A stretch of 64,000 nt of DNA from Salinimicrobium sp035607535 (GCF_035607535.1 NZ_JAYDZX010000006.1:151777-215776), one strand, 5' to 3'. Shown: positions 25,235 through 34,301, numbered from the stretch's first letter. Numbers and translations: made by a program. The notes: generated by a model from the letters alone, not told the origin.

Positions 25235-26524
25235 TTATCTCTTATCTATTTCTTTAAAAGATCTTTTTGTTTCTCCAATATAAATTTGTCTTGGGCGACC
25301 AATTGGTTCTTTTCTAAGGCGCATTTCCCTCCATTGGGCAATCCAACCCGGAAGACGTCCTACAGCAAACATAACGGTAAACATCTCTGTTGGTATTCCC
25401 ATTGCACGGTAAATTATTCCTGAATAGAAATCCACATTTGGATAAAGTTTTCTATCAATAAAGTACTGATCTTCTAAAGCTGCTTTCTCAAGTCCTTTAG
25501 CTATTTCAAGAATTGGATCTTCAACCCCTAATTGCCCAAGGACTTCATCGGCAGCCTTTTTAATTATTCTGGCTCTAGGATCAAAGTTCTTATAAACTCT
25601 ATGACCAAAGCCCATCAGTCTAAATGGATCATCTTTATCTTTTGCCTTGGCAATAAACTTGGAAGTATCTCCACCATCGGCTTTGATCTCTTCAAGCATT
25701 TCAATCACCGCCTGGTTTGCTCCACCATGGAGTGGCCCCCAAAGGGCAGAAACTCCTGCAGAAATAGATGCAAATAGCCCTGCATGTGAAGAACCTACAA
25801 TTCTAACTGTTGATGTTGAACAGTTCTGTTCGTGATCTGCGTGAAGAATAAGCAACTTATCCAGGGCGTTGACTACTACTTTATTCTGCTTATAATTCTT
25901 CTTAGGATTGTCATTCTGGAACATCATTTTAAGCAAGCTTTCAACATACCCTATATTGGTATCCTTATTATAAAGCACCTGATCATTCTTCTTACGTAAC
26001 GTCCATGCAGCAAGCACAGGGAACTTTGCAAGTATCTTTACAATAGCCTTATACATATCCTCTTCGGAATCTACATTGACCGACTTTGGGTTAAATGCAG
26101 TAAGGGCACTGGTAAGAGATGATAAAACCCCCATAGGGTGGGCTGAGTTAGGAAAACCTTTTAAAACGGTCTTCATATCCTCATTCACAATACTTTGATC
26201 AAGAATATCGGTATTGAATTTTTGAAGTTGTTTTTCGGTTGGCAGCTCTCCAAAAATTAAGAGGTAAGCTACTTCCAGAAAATCAGCTTTTTCAGCTAAT
26301 TCTTCGATGGAATATCCACGATACCTCAAGATCCCCTCTTCTCCATCAAGGAAAGTAATGGCACTCTCGCAGGAGCCTGTATTTTTATATCCGGGATCCA
26401 GGGTAACAGCCCCACTTTGGCCTCTCAATGATGTGATATCCAGGCCAACTTCTTTCTCTGTACCTACAACCAGTGGCAGGTCATAGGTTTTTCCATCTAT
26501 CTTTAATGTAGCTACTTTTGACAT
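25235..26524 (-). CDS. gltA: Citrate synthase
   Basis: A 429-residue type II (hexameric) citrate synthase, condensing oxaloacetate and acetyl-CoA. The N-terminal beta domain (1-60) is present. Catalytic residues lie in LHADHEQNCSTSTVR (first histidine), GPLHGGANQA and MGFGHRVYKNFDPRA (second histidine), and the aspartate in NVDFYSGIIYRAMGIP. The length matches E. coli GltA (427). It stands downstream of eno with a 271-bp gap and its own terminator. Confidence 0.97.
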   Translation of the reverse strand: MSKVATLKIDGKTYDLPLVVGTEKEVGLDITSLRGQSGAVTLDPGYKNTGSCESAITFLDGEEGILRYRGYSIEELAEKADFLEVAYLLIFGELPTEKQLQKFNTDILDQSIVNEDMKTVLKGFPNSAHPMGVLSSLTSALTAFNPKSVNVDSEEDMYKAIVKILAKFPVLAAWTLRKKNDQVLYNKDTNIGYVESLLKMMFQNDNPKKNYKQNKVVVNALDKLLILHADHEQNCSTSTVRIVGSSHAGLFASISAGVSALWGPLHGGANQAVIEMLEEIKADGGDTSKFIAKAKDKDDPFRLMGFGHRVYKNFDPRARIIKKAADEVLGQLGVEDPILEIAKGLEKAALEDQYFIDRKLYPNVDFYSGIIYRAMGIPTEMFTVMFAVGRLPGWIAQWREMRLRKEPIGRPRQIYIGETKRSFKEIDKR

Positions 26525-26743
26525 ATTTTTTATGGATTTGCTTATGATTTATTTTAAGGATTGCTAATTTACAAAATTCTGCCCAAATTTTTGGGGCCGA
26601 AATTCCTTTTCCCGGACTCCAAAAGAATAGAAAAGGTTTAGAAATGTTCAGTGATATCCGGAGGCATTGATGCTCTACTAGTGAACCTCTTAAAATTAGC
26701 CAGCCAACAGTTTAAAAAATATGACCAGGATCATACTTTAAAA

Positions 26744-26773
26744 GAAAAAGCCCCTCACGCTAGTGAAGGGCTC
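26744..26773 (-). terminator. Intrinsic terminator of eno
   Basis: The stem AGCCCcTCAC/GTGAaGGGCT with loop GCTA lies about 25 nt past the eno stop and is followed by TTTTTCTTTT on the minus strand. Confidence 0.85.
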
Positions 26774-26795
26774 CATATCAATGATAAAATATTTT

Positions 26796-28088
26796 TTATT
26801 TCTTGATCTTAAAAGCTTTTTCCTGGGGAAAGTAAGCAACACTGCCTAATTCCTCTTCAATTCGAAGAAGTTGGTTGTACTTCGCCATACGATCACTTCG
26901 GGAGGCAGAACCGGTTTTAATTTGCCCGGTATTTAAAGCTACAGCAAGATCGGCAATAGTGTTATCCTCAGTTTCTCCTGAACGGTGCGACATTACAGAA
27001 GTATAGCCGGCATTGTGTGCCATATTAACGGCCGAAATAGTTTCGGTTAATGTTCCAATCTGGTTTACCTTGATCAATATTGAGTTCGCGATCTTGTTTT
27101 CAATTCCTCTTGAAAGGCGTTCAACATTTGTCACAAACAAATCATCTCCAACAAGTTGTACTTTATTCCCAACCTTTTTAGTAAGTGCTTTCCAGCCATC
27201 CCAGTCATTTTCATCCATTCCGTCCTCAATGGAAATGATTGGATATTTAGAAGCTAATTCCGCAAGATATTCCGCCTGCTCTTCACTGCTTCTTACCTTT
27301 CCTGAATCCCCTTCAAATTTGGTATAATCATATTTTCCATTTTCATAGAATTCAGCTGCAGCACAATCAAGAGCGATCATAACTTCCTCGCCCGGTTTAT
27401 AGCCTGCATTCTTAATAGATTGCAAGATGGTATCCAAAGCATCCTCAGTACCGTCGAGCGTAGGTGCGAAACCACCTTCGTCCCCAACAGCAGTACTTAA
27501 ACCTCTCTTGTGAAGTACTTTCTTCAGGTTATGAAAGATCTCTGTACCCATTTTTAAGGCTTCGGAAAAATCCTTTGCTTTTACCGGCATTACCATGAAC
27601 TCCTGAAATGCAATAGGAGCATCACTATGAGATCCGCCATTAATAATATTCATCATTGGAACAGGAAGTGTATTGGCACTTACCCCACCAACGTAACGGT
27701 AAAGAGGCATATTTAATTCATTTGCCGCTGCTTTGGCCACTGCAAGAGAAACTCCTAAAATAGCATTAGCTCCTAGCTTTGACTTATTTGGAGTCCCATC
27801 CAATTCTATCATTGCCTGGTCAATAACATTCTGATCAAAAACAGAATAACCTAACAATTCTTCTGCAATGACCTCATTGACATTCTTTACTGCCTTAGAC
27901 ACCCCTTTTCCCATGTAAGCATCACCACCGTCACGAAGCTCTACTGCTTCATGTTCTCCTGTTGATGCTCCGGAAGGCACTGCCGCTCTTCCTATAATTC
28001 CGTTCTCTGTTTCTACATCAACTTCCACTGTAGGATTCCCACGGGAATCAAAAATTTGACGTGCATGAATATTTATAATTATGCTCAT
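26796..28088 (-). CDS. eno: Enolase
   Basis: The 430-residue glycolytic enzyme converting 2-phosphoglycerate to phosphoenolpyruvate. ARQIFDSRGNPTVEVDV is at the start. PSGASTGEHEAVELRD forms the mobile loop. Metal ligands lie in ALDCAAAEF, SIEDGMDENDWDGW and VGDDLFVTN, and the catalytic lysine in SILIKVNQIGTLTET. VMSHRSGETEDNTIADLAV is the enolase signature. It is a single gene with its own terminator. Confidence 0.97.
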   Translation of the reverse strand: MSIIINIHARQIFDSRGNPTVEVDVETENGIIGRAAVPSGASTGEHEAVELRDGGDAYMGKGVSKAVKNVNEVIAEELLGYSVFDQNVIDQAMIELDGTPNKSKLGANAILGVSLAVAKAAANELNMPLYRYVGGVSANTLPVPMMNIINGGSHSDAPIAFQEFMVMPVKAKDFSEALKMGTEIFHNLKKVLHKRGLSTAVGDEGGFAPTLDGTEDALDTILQSIKNAGYKPGEEVMIALDCAAAEFYENGKYDYTKFEGDSGKVRSSEEQAEYLAELASKYPIISIEDGMDENDWDGWKALTKKVGNKVQLVGDDLFVTNVERLSRGIENKIANSILIKVNQIGTLTETISAVNMAHNAGYTSVMSHRSGETEDNTIADLAVALNTGQIKTGSASRSDRMAKYNQLLRIEEELGSVAYFPQEKAFKIKK

Positions 28089-28217
28089 ATAAATTATTTT
28101 TAATTAATCTTCTTTTTTTGGTACTGCAAGATACGAATACTTCAAAAGAATAGTAAAAGGCCAAGCCCTTAGTTCAAAGGAATTAAGAGAAATTTATTAA
28201 CGAATACGTTATAGCAG

Positions 28218-28248
28218 AAAAAGAAGATCCCCGCTGTTGCGGGGATCT
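28218..28248 (-). terminator. Intrinsic terminator of carA
   Basis: A perfect 10-bp stem AGATCCCCGC/GCGGGGATCT with a 4-nt loop, followed on the minus strand by TCTTTTTCT. It starts 3 nt past the carA stop. Confidence 0.92.
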
Positions 28249-28251
28249 GGA

Positions 28252-29364
28252 TTATTGTTTCTCTTTTATTAGATTATGAATGAATTCATCGAAGAGGTAA
28301 TGAGCATCATTTGGTCCCGGACTGGCCTCTGGATGATATTGGACTGAAAAACAATTCTTGTTCTTAAGTCTTATTCCTGCAACTGTACCGTCGTTGAGAT
28401 GTGTATGCGTTACCACAACTTCCGGATGAGCTTCTGTTTCCTCTTTGTTCACTGAAAAACCATGGTTCTGTGAAGTAATTTCCCCTTTACCTGTCTCCAG
28501 GTTCATAATTGGATGATTTATCCCCCTGTGGCCGTGATGCATTTTATATGTAGAAATTCCATTAGCCAATGCAATTACCTGATGACCAAGGCATATCCCA
28601 AAGAGAGGTTTATCATCTGCAATGATATCCTTTGCAACCTGGACTGCACTTGCCAATGGTTGAGGGTCCCCTGGACCATTAGATAGTAAATAACCCTGTG
28701 CACCCCACTCTTTCATTTCGGCATAAGAAGTATCATAGGGATAAACCTTGCAGTACACATCTCTTTTAGAAAGATGCTTTAAAATGCTCTTTTTGACACC
28801 TATATCAAGAACTGCTACTTTAAACCTTGCAGATTCGTTCCCAAAGAAATAGGGTTTTTTAGTTGAAACCTTTGATGCAAGTTCAAGACCATTCATGTCT
28901 GGCACTGCAGCAAGTTCCTTCTTAAGAGCATCAAGATCGTCAAATTCTGTAGTGATAACAGCGTTCATAGCTCCATTTTCTCTAATATAGGTAACCAGAG
29001 CTCTGGTATCAACATCTGATATTGCAAAAAGATCGCTGCGGTCAAGAAACTGTTTTAAAGTTTCATCTGCCGCAGGACGACTTTGATAATAGCTGAAATT
29101 TTTACAAATGAGCCCGGAGATCTGTGCTGTTTCTGCCTCTTTTTCTTCTTCATTGGCACCGTAGTTACCAATGTGAGCATTGGTGGTCACCATGATTTGC
29201 CCAAAGTACGACGGATCTGTAAAAATCTCCTGATAACCCGTCATCCCTGTGTTGAAACAGACTTCACCAAATGCTTTACCGTTTTTGTCCCCCACAGCTT
29301 TACCATGAAAGATAGTTCCGTCTTCTAACAGCAGAATTGCCTTTTTACGTGCTTGATATTTCAT
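28252..29364 (-). CDS. carA: Carbamoyl-phosphate synthase small subunit
   Basis: A 370-residue glutamine amidotransferase subunit that feeds ammonia to CarB for pyrimidine and arginine synthesis. The N-terminal domain carries LEDGTIFHGKAVG and FNTGMTGYQEIFTDPSY. The class I GATase domain has the nucleophile cysteine in FGICLGHQVIALA and the His/Glu pair in QYHPEASPGP. Length is normal. It follows rplQ after a terminator and has its own promoter. carB is not in the window. Confidence 0.96.
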   Translation of the reverse strand: MKYQARKKAILLLEDGTIFHGKAVGDKNGKAFGEVCFNTGMTGYQEIFTDPSYFGQIMVTTNAHIGNYGANEEEKEAETAQISGLICKNFSYYQSRPAADETLKQFLDRSDLFAISDVDTRALVTYIRENGAMNAVITTEFDDLDALKKELAAVPDMNGLELASKVSTKKPYFFGNESARFKVAVLDIGVKKSILKHLSKRDVYCKVYPYDTSYAEMKEWGAQGYLLSNGPGDPQPLASAVQVAKDIIADDKPLFGICLGHQVIALANGISTYKMHHGHRGINHPIMNLETGKGEITSQNHGFSVNKEETEAHPEVVVTHTHLNDGTVAGIRLKNKNCFSVQYHPEASPGPNDAHYLFDEFIHNLIKEKQ

Positions 29365-29387
29365 AATTGGTTCCTCTTAATCATTTA

Positions 29388-29395
29388 CAAAACTA
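29388..29395 (-). promoter_or_regulatory. -7 promoter box of carA
   Basis: TAGTTTTG on the minus strand matches TAnnTTTG, 24 nt upstream of the carA ATG. One arm of the dispersed palindrome (29397-29405) directly abuts it upstream. Confidence 0.45.
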
Positions 29396-29483
29396 TCATT
29401 TTTGACAGAGATAATTTTGACTCTTTTAAGGTTTAAAAAATGTTGCTCAATGTAACCTTTTTGAGACCCTGGTTTAAGGGTAT

Positions 29484-29520
29484 AAAAAAAGGATAAGCTT
29501 TAATGGCTTATCCTTTTTAA
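29484..29520 (-). terminator. Terminator of the ribosomal-protein cluster
   Basis: A perfect 13-bp stem AAAAAGGATAAGC/GCTTATCCTTTTT with a 7-nt loop (29486-29518), 26 nt past the rplQ stop. Confidence 0.92.
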
Positions 29521-29543
29521 AATTTATGAAGAAAGATTCATTC

Positions 29544-30038
29544 CTATTCCTCGTTTCCTTCGTTTTTCTTTTCTTCTGAAGAAGCTTCCGGCTTCGCCTG
29601 TGCTGCATCGGCAGATTTCTTACCTCTACCAGCCCTACGGGTTGACTTTTTCTTCTCCGGTTTATTTACGTTATAGATTTCATTGTAATCTACAAGTTCA
29701 ATAAGTGCCATATCTGCATTATCACCTAACCTGTTTCCAAGTTTAATGATCCTGGTATATCCTCCCGGACGATCACCAACCTTAGGTGCTATTTCGCGGA
29801 ATAATTCAGAAATTGCATTTTTGTCACGCAATTTTGAAAATACCAATCTCCTGTTGTGAGTAGTGTCTTCCTTTGATTTAGTAACCAATGGTTCTACAAA
29901 CTGCTTCAAAGCCTTTGCCTTTGCTACAGTAGTATTGATACGCTTGTGCTCAATAAGAGAGCAAGCCATATTCGCAAGCATCGCTTTACGATGAGCCGTT
30001 TGTCTTCCTAAGTGGTTTGTCTTTTTTCCGTGTCTCAT
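29544..30038 (-). CDS. rplQ: 50S ribosomal protein L17
   Basis: A 164-residue bL17, last gene of the 17-kb cluster. RHGKKTNHLGRQTAHRKAML and GDRPGGYTRIIKLGNRLGDNA identify it. E. coli L17 has 127 residues; the extra C-terminal part (from about 125) is a Lys/Ala/Glu-rich, probably disordered tail, as is usual in Bacteroidota. It is separated from rpoA by 96 bp, which contain a predicted RNA hairpin. Confidence 0.96.
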   Translation of the reverse strand: MRHGKKTNHLGRQTAHRKAMLANMACSLIEHKRINTTVAKAKALKQFVEPLVTKSKEDTTHNRRLVFSKLRDKNAISELFREIAPKVGDRPGGYTRIIKLGNRLGDNADMALIELVDYNEIYNVNKPEKKKSTRRAGRGKKSADAAQAKPEASSEEKKNEGNEE

Positions 30039-30052
30039 GACATTTTTTGTTT

Positions 30053-30094
30053 CATCATCTTGCTACGACCCATTTTGAGGAGCAAACTATGATG
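30053..30094 (-). promoter_or_regulatory. Predicted RNA hairpin before rplQ
   Basis: On the sense RNA CAUCAU, a 2-nt bulge (AG) and UUUGCU pair with AGCAAG and AUGAUG around a 16-nt loop. That is 12 pairs, one a U-G wobble that only the transcript strand can form. It ends 15 nt before the rplQ ATG. Confidence 0.55.
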
Positions 30095-30134
30095 GTTATA
30101 ATTTATTTTTTTGACAGTTGCGCCTTAAACGCGA

Positions 30135-31127
30135 CTAGTCCTTATCTAGTTTATATTTCGAAAGATCCATTCCGAAGTTCAGGCCTTTGTTGTTTACCAA
30201 CTCTTCAAGCTCTGTAAGAGACTTCTTTCCGAAGTTTCTGAACTTCATAAGATCGTTCTTGTTGTATGATACTAAATCCCCAAGAGTATCAACCTCTGCA
30301 GCTTTTAAGCAGTTAAGTGCTCTAACTGAAAGGTCCATGTCTACCAATTTGGTCTTTAATAATTGACGCATGTGAAGGGATTCTTCATCGTAAGTCTCAG
30401 TCTGTGCAATCTCGTCGGCCTCCAAAGTGATGCGCTCATCAGAGAACAGCATAAAGTGGTGGATCAAAGTCTTAGCAGCTTCGGTAAGGGCTTCTTTGGG
30501 ATGGATTGAACCATCTGTAGAGATCTCAAAAACCAGCTTTTCGTAATCGGTTTTTTGTTCAACCCTATAGTTTTCGATACTGTACTTCACATTCTTTACT
30601 GGAGTGTAAATGGAATCTGTATAGATCGTACCGATAGGTGCATTAGGCTTCTTATTCTCTTCAGCAGGAACGTATCCTCTACCCTTTTCTACAGTAACCT
30701 CCATGTTTAGGTTTACCTTCTTATCCATGTTACAGATAACAAGGTCCGGATTAAGAATCTGGAAACCTGAAATGAATTTCTGGAAGTGACCTGCAGTCAA
30801 TTGCTCCTGACCTGACACAGAAATGGTAACGGCTTCATTGTCTATTTCATCAATTTGCCTTTTAAACCTGATCTGCTTTAGATTCAAGATTATTTCGGTT
30901 ACGTCTTCTACTACCCCCGGGATAGTTGAGAATTCATGCTCTACACCTTCCATGCGAACAGAGGTGATAGCGAACCCTTCAAGTGAAGATAAAAGTACTC
31001 TTCTTAGAGCGTTACCAACAGTCAATCCATAACCTGGTTCCAAAGGGCGAAATTCAAATTTCCCTTCGAAATCGGTTGAATCAATCATTATAACTTTATC
31101 GGGCTTCTGAAAATTTAATATTGCCAT
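30135..31127 (-). CDS. rpoA: DNA-directed RNA polymerase subunit alpha
   Basis: A 330-residue alpha subunit (E. coli 329). The N-terminal domain has FRPLEPGYGLTVGNALRRVL and EGVEHEFSTIPGVVEDV. The C-terminal domain, which contacts UP elements and activators, has LSVRALNCLKAAEVDTLGDL and FGKKSLTELEELV. It lies between rpsD (20 bp) and rplQ (96 bp), the standard alpha-operon order. Confidence 0.98.
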   Translation of the reverse strand: MAILNFQKPDKVIMIDSTDFEGKFEFRPLEPGYGLTVGNALRRVLLSSLEGFAITSVRMEGVEHEFSTIPGVVEDVTEIILNLKQIRFKRQIDEIDNEAVTISVSGQEQLTAGHFQKFISGFQILNPDLVICNMDKKVNLNMEVTVEKGRGYVPAEENKKPNAPIGTIYTDSIYTPVKNVKYSIENYRVEQKTDYEKLVFEISTDGSIHPKEALTEAAKTLIHHFMLFSDERITLEADEIAQTETYDEESLHMRQLLKTKLVDMDLSVRALNCLKAAEVDTLGDLVSYNKNDLMKFRNFGKKSLTELEELVNNKGLNFGMDLSKYKLDKD

Positions 31128-31147
31128 ATTACGACTTCTGTGAATTA

Positions 31148-31753
31148 TTATTTCGAATATAATTCGACGATGAATTGTTCATTTATATTTTCCGGAATTT
31201 GTACTCTTCCGGGTACAGAAACATATGTTCCCTCTTTGGTCTCATTGTTGAATGTGATCCATTCGTAAACACTTCCTGAATTAGCCAAGGAATCCTGGAT
31301 GGCAGTTAAGGATTTTGATTTCTCTCTTACCCCTACAACATCTCCCGCTTTTAACTGGTAAGAAGGAATGTTAACTAATTCACCATTTACCGTGATGTGT
31401 CTGTGAGAAACCAGTTGTCTTGCAGCTCGTCTTGATGGGGCAATACCCATTCGGTAAACTACGTTGTCTAATCTAGACTCACAAAGTTGTAAAAGCACCT
31501 CACCGGTAATTCCCTGTGCACGGGTTGCTTTTTCAAACATGTTTCTGAATTGACGCTCAAGGATACCATAGGTATACTTCGCTTTTTGCTTTTCCATTAA
31601 CTGGATAGCATATTCAGATTTCTTTCCGCGACGACGGTTATTACCGTGTTGTCCCGGAGGATAGTTTCTTTTTTCAAAAGATTTGTCATCTCCGAAAATA
31701 GCTTCCCCGAATTTACGGGCGATTTTAGTCTTTGGACCAGTATATCTTGCCAT
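31148..31753 (-). CDS. rpsD: 30S ribosomal protein S4
   Basis: A 201-residue uS4 with an S4 domain (about 95-155: CESRLDNVVYRMGIAPSRRAARQLVSH, split here across its helices). The N-terminal region has ARYTGPKTKIARKFGE and YPPGQHGNNRRRGKKSEYA and lacks the four zinc-ligand cysteines. S4 is the autoregulator of the alpha operon in E. coli. Here it has its own 89-bp upstream gap with a structured element. Confidence 0.96.
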   Translation of the reverse strand: MARYTGPKTKIARKFGEAIFGDDKSFEKRNYPPGQHGNNRRRGKKSEYAIQLMEKQKAKYTYGILERQFRNMFEKATRAQGITGEVLLQLCESRLDNVVYRMGIAPSRRAARQLVSHRHITVNGELVNIPSYQLKAGDVVGVREKSKSLTAIQDSLANSGSVYEWITFNNETKEGTYVSVPGRVQIPENINEQFIVELYSK

Positions 31754-31769
31754 TGAAAAATTGATTATA

Positions 31770-31825
31770 AAGCAAGCGATCGTGGAATTAAGGTCACTGT
31801 CCTTCGCAGATCTCTTTGCTTACTT
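31770..31825 (-). promoter_or_regulatory. Predicted structured RNA leader before rpsD
   Basis: On the sense RNA AAGUAAGC pairs with GCUUGCUU (8 bp, one U-G wobble). GAUC pairs with GAUC and AAGG with CCUU around a 7-nt loop. The structure spans 56 nt and ends 16 nt before the rpsD ATG. The wobble disrupts pairing on the DNA complement, which favours an RNA function. Confidence 0.55.
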
Positions 31826-31842
31826 TTGTTATACTTGTTAAA

Positions 31843-32232
31843 TTAAACTCTACGTCTTTTTGGAGGACGACATCCATTGTGTGGAAGTGGTGTAACGTCG
31901 ATGATCTCAGTTACTTCAATTCCTGCATTGTGAAGGGAACGAATAGCAGATTCTCTACCGTTTCCTGGTCCTTTCACAAATACTTTCACTTTACGAAGAC
32001 CGGCTTCGTGAGCTACTTTTGATGCGTCTTCAGCAGCTAATTGAGCTGCGTAAGGAGTGTTTTTCTTTGATCCTCTAAAGCCCATTTTACCGGCAGAAGA
32101 CCAGGAGATAACGTCTCCTTTTTTATTGGTCAACGAAATGATAATGTTGTTGAAAGAAGCAGTAACATGTGCTTCTCCAATAGACTCAACATTTACCTTG
32201 CGTTTCTTTTGAGTTACTTTAGCTTTTGCCAT
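31843..32232 (-). CDS. rpsK: 30S ribosomal protein S11
   Basis: A 129-residue uS11, the same length as in E. coli. GEAHVTASFNNIIISLTNKKG and the C-terminal VTPLPHNGCRPPKRRRV are diagnostic; the latter sits in the S11-S21 platform region. It is 8 bp downstream of rpsM. Confidence 0.97.
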   Translation of the reverse strand: MAKAKVTQKKRKVNVESIGEAHVTASFNNIIISLTNKKGDVISWSSAGKMGFRGSKKNTPYAAQLAAEDASKVAHEAGLRKVKVFVKGPGNGRESAIRSLHNAGIEVTEIIDVTPLPHNGCRPPKRRRV

Positions 32233-32240
32233 CCTACTTA

Positions 32241-32615
32241 TTATTTAGTTGCTTTCTTTTTGTTTGCAACTGTTTTTCTTCTTCCTTTTCTGGTTCTGGA
32301 GTTATTTTTGGTTCTTTGTCCTCTTAACGGAAGCCCCGCTCTGTGACGAATCCCTCTGTAACTTCCAATATCCATTAAGCGCTTAATGCTCAATTGAATC
32401 TCTGAACGTAATTCCCCTTCAATTTTAAAGGCACCAACAGCTTCACGGATTCTTCCGATCTCGTCATCATTCCAGTCTGAAACTTTCTTTCCTTCTTCAA
32501 CGTTGGCCTCTTTAAGAATTTCCTGAGCTCTGCTCTTTCCAATTCCGAAGATATAGGTCAATGCTATAACGCCTCGCTTTTGTTTTGGTATATCAACACC
32601 TGCAATTCTAGCCAT
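32241..32615 (-). CDS. rpsM: 30S ribosomal protein S13
   Basis: A 124-residue uS13 (E. coli 118). ARIAGVDIPKQKRGVIALTY opens the protein. The C-terminal part has GSYRGIRHRAGLPLRGQRTK followed by a basic tail that contacts P-site tRNA. It follows rpmJ by 2 bp. Confidence 0.97.
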   Translation of the reverse strand: MARIAGVDIPKQKRGVIALTYIFGIGKSRAQEILKEANVEEGKKVSDWNDDEIGRIREAVGAFKIEGELRSEIQLSIKRLMDIGSYRGIRHRAGLPLRGQRTKNNSRTRKGRRKTVANKKKATK

Positions 32616-32617
32616 AA

Positions 32618-32734
32618 CTACCCTTGTCTTTGTTTAAATTTTGGATTCTTTTTGTTAATCACGTACAGTCTGCCTTTTCTTCGCACAATTTTGCACTCGG
32701 CACTTCTTTTTTTAATTGATGCTCTAACTTTCAT
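32618..32734 (-). CDS. rpmJ: 50S ribosomal protein L36
   Basis: A 38-codon gene found by translating the 123-bp gap between infA and rpsM on the minus strand. It begins MKVRASIKKRSAECKIVRRK and ends NPKFKQRQG, then TAG. Only one cysteine remains (C14) and the usual CxxC and histidine are absent, so this is the zinc-independent form. It is 2 bp from rpsM and 5 bp from infA. Confidence 0.97.
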   Translation of the reverse strand: MKVRASIKKRSAECKIVRRKGRLYVINKKNPKFKQRQG

Positions 32735-32739
32735 AGTTA

Positions 32740-32955
32740 TTAGTATCTGTAAGTTATTCGAGCCTTAGATAAATCGTACGGGCTCATTTCTAATTTCACT
32801 TTGTCCCCAGGCAATAACTTAATGTAATGCATTCGCATTTTACCTGAAATATGCGCGGTCACAACATGACCATTCTCTAATTCCACCCGGAACATTGCAT
32901 TTGACAATGCTTCAATGATCGTTCCGTCTTGTTCTATTGCCGATTGTTTTGCCAT
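32740..32955 (-). CDS. infA: Translation initiation factor IF-1
   Basis: A 71-residue S1-like OB-fold protein that occupies the 30S A site during initiation. AKQSAIEQDGTIIEALSNAM and MRMHYIKLLPGDKVKLEMSP are characteristic. Its ATG overlaps the secY stop by one base. Confidence 0.98.
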   Translation of the reverse strand: MAKQSAIEQDGTIIEALSNAMFRVELENGHVVTAHISGKMRMHYIKLLPGDKVKLEMSPYDLSKARITYRY

Positions 32956-34292
32956 TATGCTACTGCTTTTCTGTTTTTACCGGTTTTCATAAGACCATCA
33001 TAATGTCTGTTCAACAGGTATGAATTAACCTGTTGCATGGTATCGATTGCAACTCCTACCATGATCAACAATGATGTTCCTCCAAAGAACAAAGCCCATC
33101 CGGCCTGAACTCCCAACAGGGAAACGATAATAGCAGGGAACACTGCGATAAGCGCTAAGAAAACAGAACCCGGCAGGGTGATTTGCGACATGATGCGATC
33201 TAAAAACTCAGCAGTTTCGGTTCCAGGTCTGATCCCCGGAATAAAACCACCACTTCTCTTAAGATCATCTGCCATTTTATTGGTAGGTACAGTAATCGCG
33301 GTGTAAAAGTACGTAAAAATAATAATTAACAACGCAAACACCAGATTGTACCAAAAGCCGAAGATATCACTAAAGGCGGCTGTTACTCCCTGTGCAGTTT
33401 CAGACTGTGAAAGTCCTGCCACTGCTGCCGGAATGAACATGATTGCCTGGGCGAAGATGATCGGCATAACCCCAGAAGCATTAAGCTTCAATGGAATATA
33501 TTGTCTTGAACCAAATACATTCTTTTCATATCCTCCGGTTGCGGTTCTTCTAGCATATTGTACAGGAATCTGTCGCACAGCCATTACCAACATTACAGAG
33601 GCCAGGATGATCGCAAACCAGATAACAAGTTCAATAAGGATCATGATCAACCCTCCATTGGATTCGAATACTCTTGAAGCAAATTCCTGAATGAAAGCCT
33701 GTGGTAGAGTGGCAATAATACCAACCATAATTAAAAGGGAGATACCGTTACCAATACCTTTATCGGTAATTTTCTCACCTAACCACATTGCAAATATGGT
33801 ACCTGTAGCAAGAATGATCACAGAGGATGCCACGAATGTCACAGTACTCCCAAGAAGGAATGCACTGGAAGGCAAAGTAGCGAACAGGTTATAGATATAA
33901 CCAGGACCCTGCACCAGAGTGATAGCAATAGTCAACCACCTTGTAATTTGGTTGATCCTTCTACGGCCACTCTCCCCTTCCTTCTGCAACTTTTGAAGAT
34001 AAGGAACTGCGATCCCCATCAATTGCACCACAATAGATGCAGAGATGTAAGGCATAATACCTAATGCAAACACAGATGCATTTGAAAATGCACCTCCTGT
34101 GAAAGCGTTAAGCAATCCCAGCAATCCCCCATCTGTTTGAGTCGCAAGGTTAGCTAATTGAGACGCATCAATGCCCGGAAGCACAACCTGTGCTCCAAAA
34201 CGATACACCAACAACAAACCAAGGGTTACTAAAATTCTATTTTTTAGCTCCTCAATTTTCCAGATATTCTTTAATGTATTGATGAATTTCAT
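32955..34292 (-). CDS. secY: Preprotein translocase subunit SecY
   Basis: The 445-residue channel of the Sec translocon with ten expected membrane segments. The first is at about residues 18-37 (RILVTLGLLLVYRFGAQVVL). GIMPYISASIVVQLM, GIGNGISLLIMVGI and NASGVMPIIFAQAIMFIPA are conserved SecY motifs. GFIPGIRPGTETAEFLD is the C5 cytoplasmic loop that contacts ribosome and SecA. It lies between rplO and infA, the usual spc position. SecDF, encoded at 1.2-4.2 kb, would work with it. Confidence 0.98.
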   Translation of the reverse strand: MKFINTLKNIWKIEELKNRILVTLGLLLVYRFGAQVVLPGIDASQLANLATQTDGGLLGLLNAFTGGAFSNASVFALGIMPYISASIVVQLMGIAVPYLQKLQKEGESGRRRINQITRWLTIAITLVQGPGYIYNLFATLPSSAFLLGSTVTFVASSVIILATGTIFAMWLGEKITDKGIGNGISLLIMVGIIATLPQAFIQEFASRVFESNGGLIMILIELVIWFAIILASVMLVMAVRQIPVQYARRTATGGYEKNVFGSRQYIPLKLNASGVMPIIFAQAIMFIPAAVAGLSQSETAQGVTAAFSDIFGFWYNLVFALLIIIFTYFYTAITVPTNKMADDLKRSGGFIPGIRPGTETAEFLDRIMSQITLPGSVFLALIAVFPAIIVSLLGVQAGWALFFGGTSLLIMVGVAIDTMQQVNSYLLNRHYDGLMKTGKNRKAVA

Positions 34293-34301
34293 TGTTATCT
34301 A

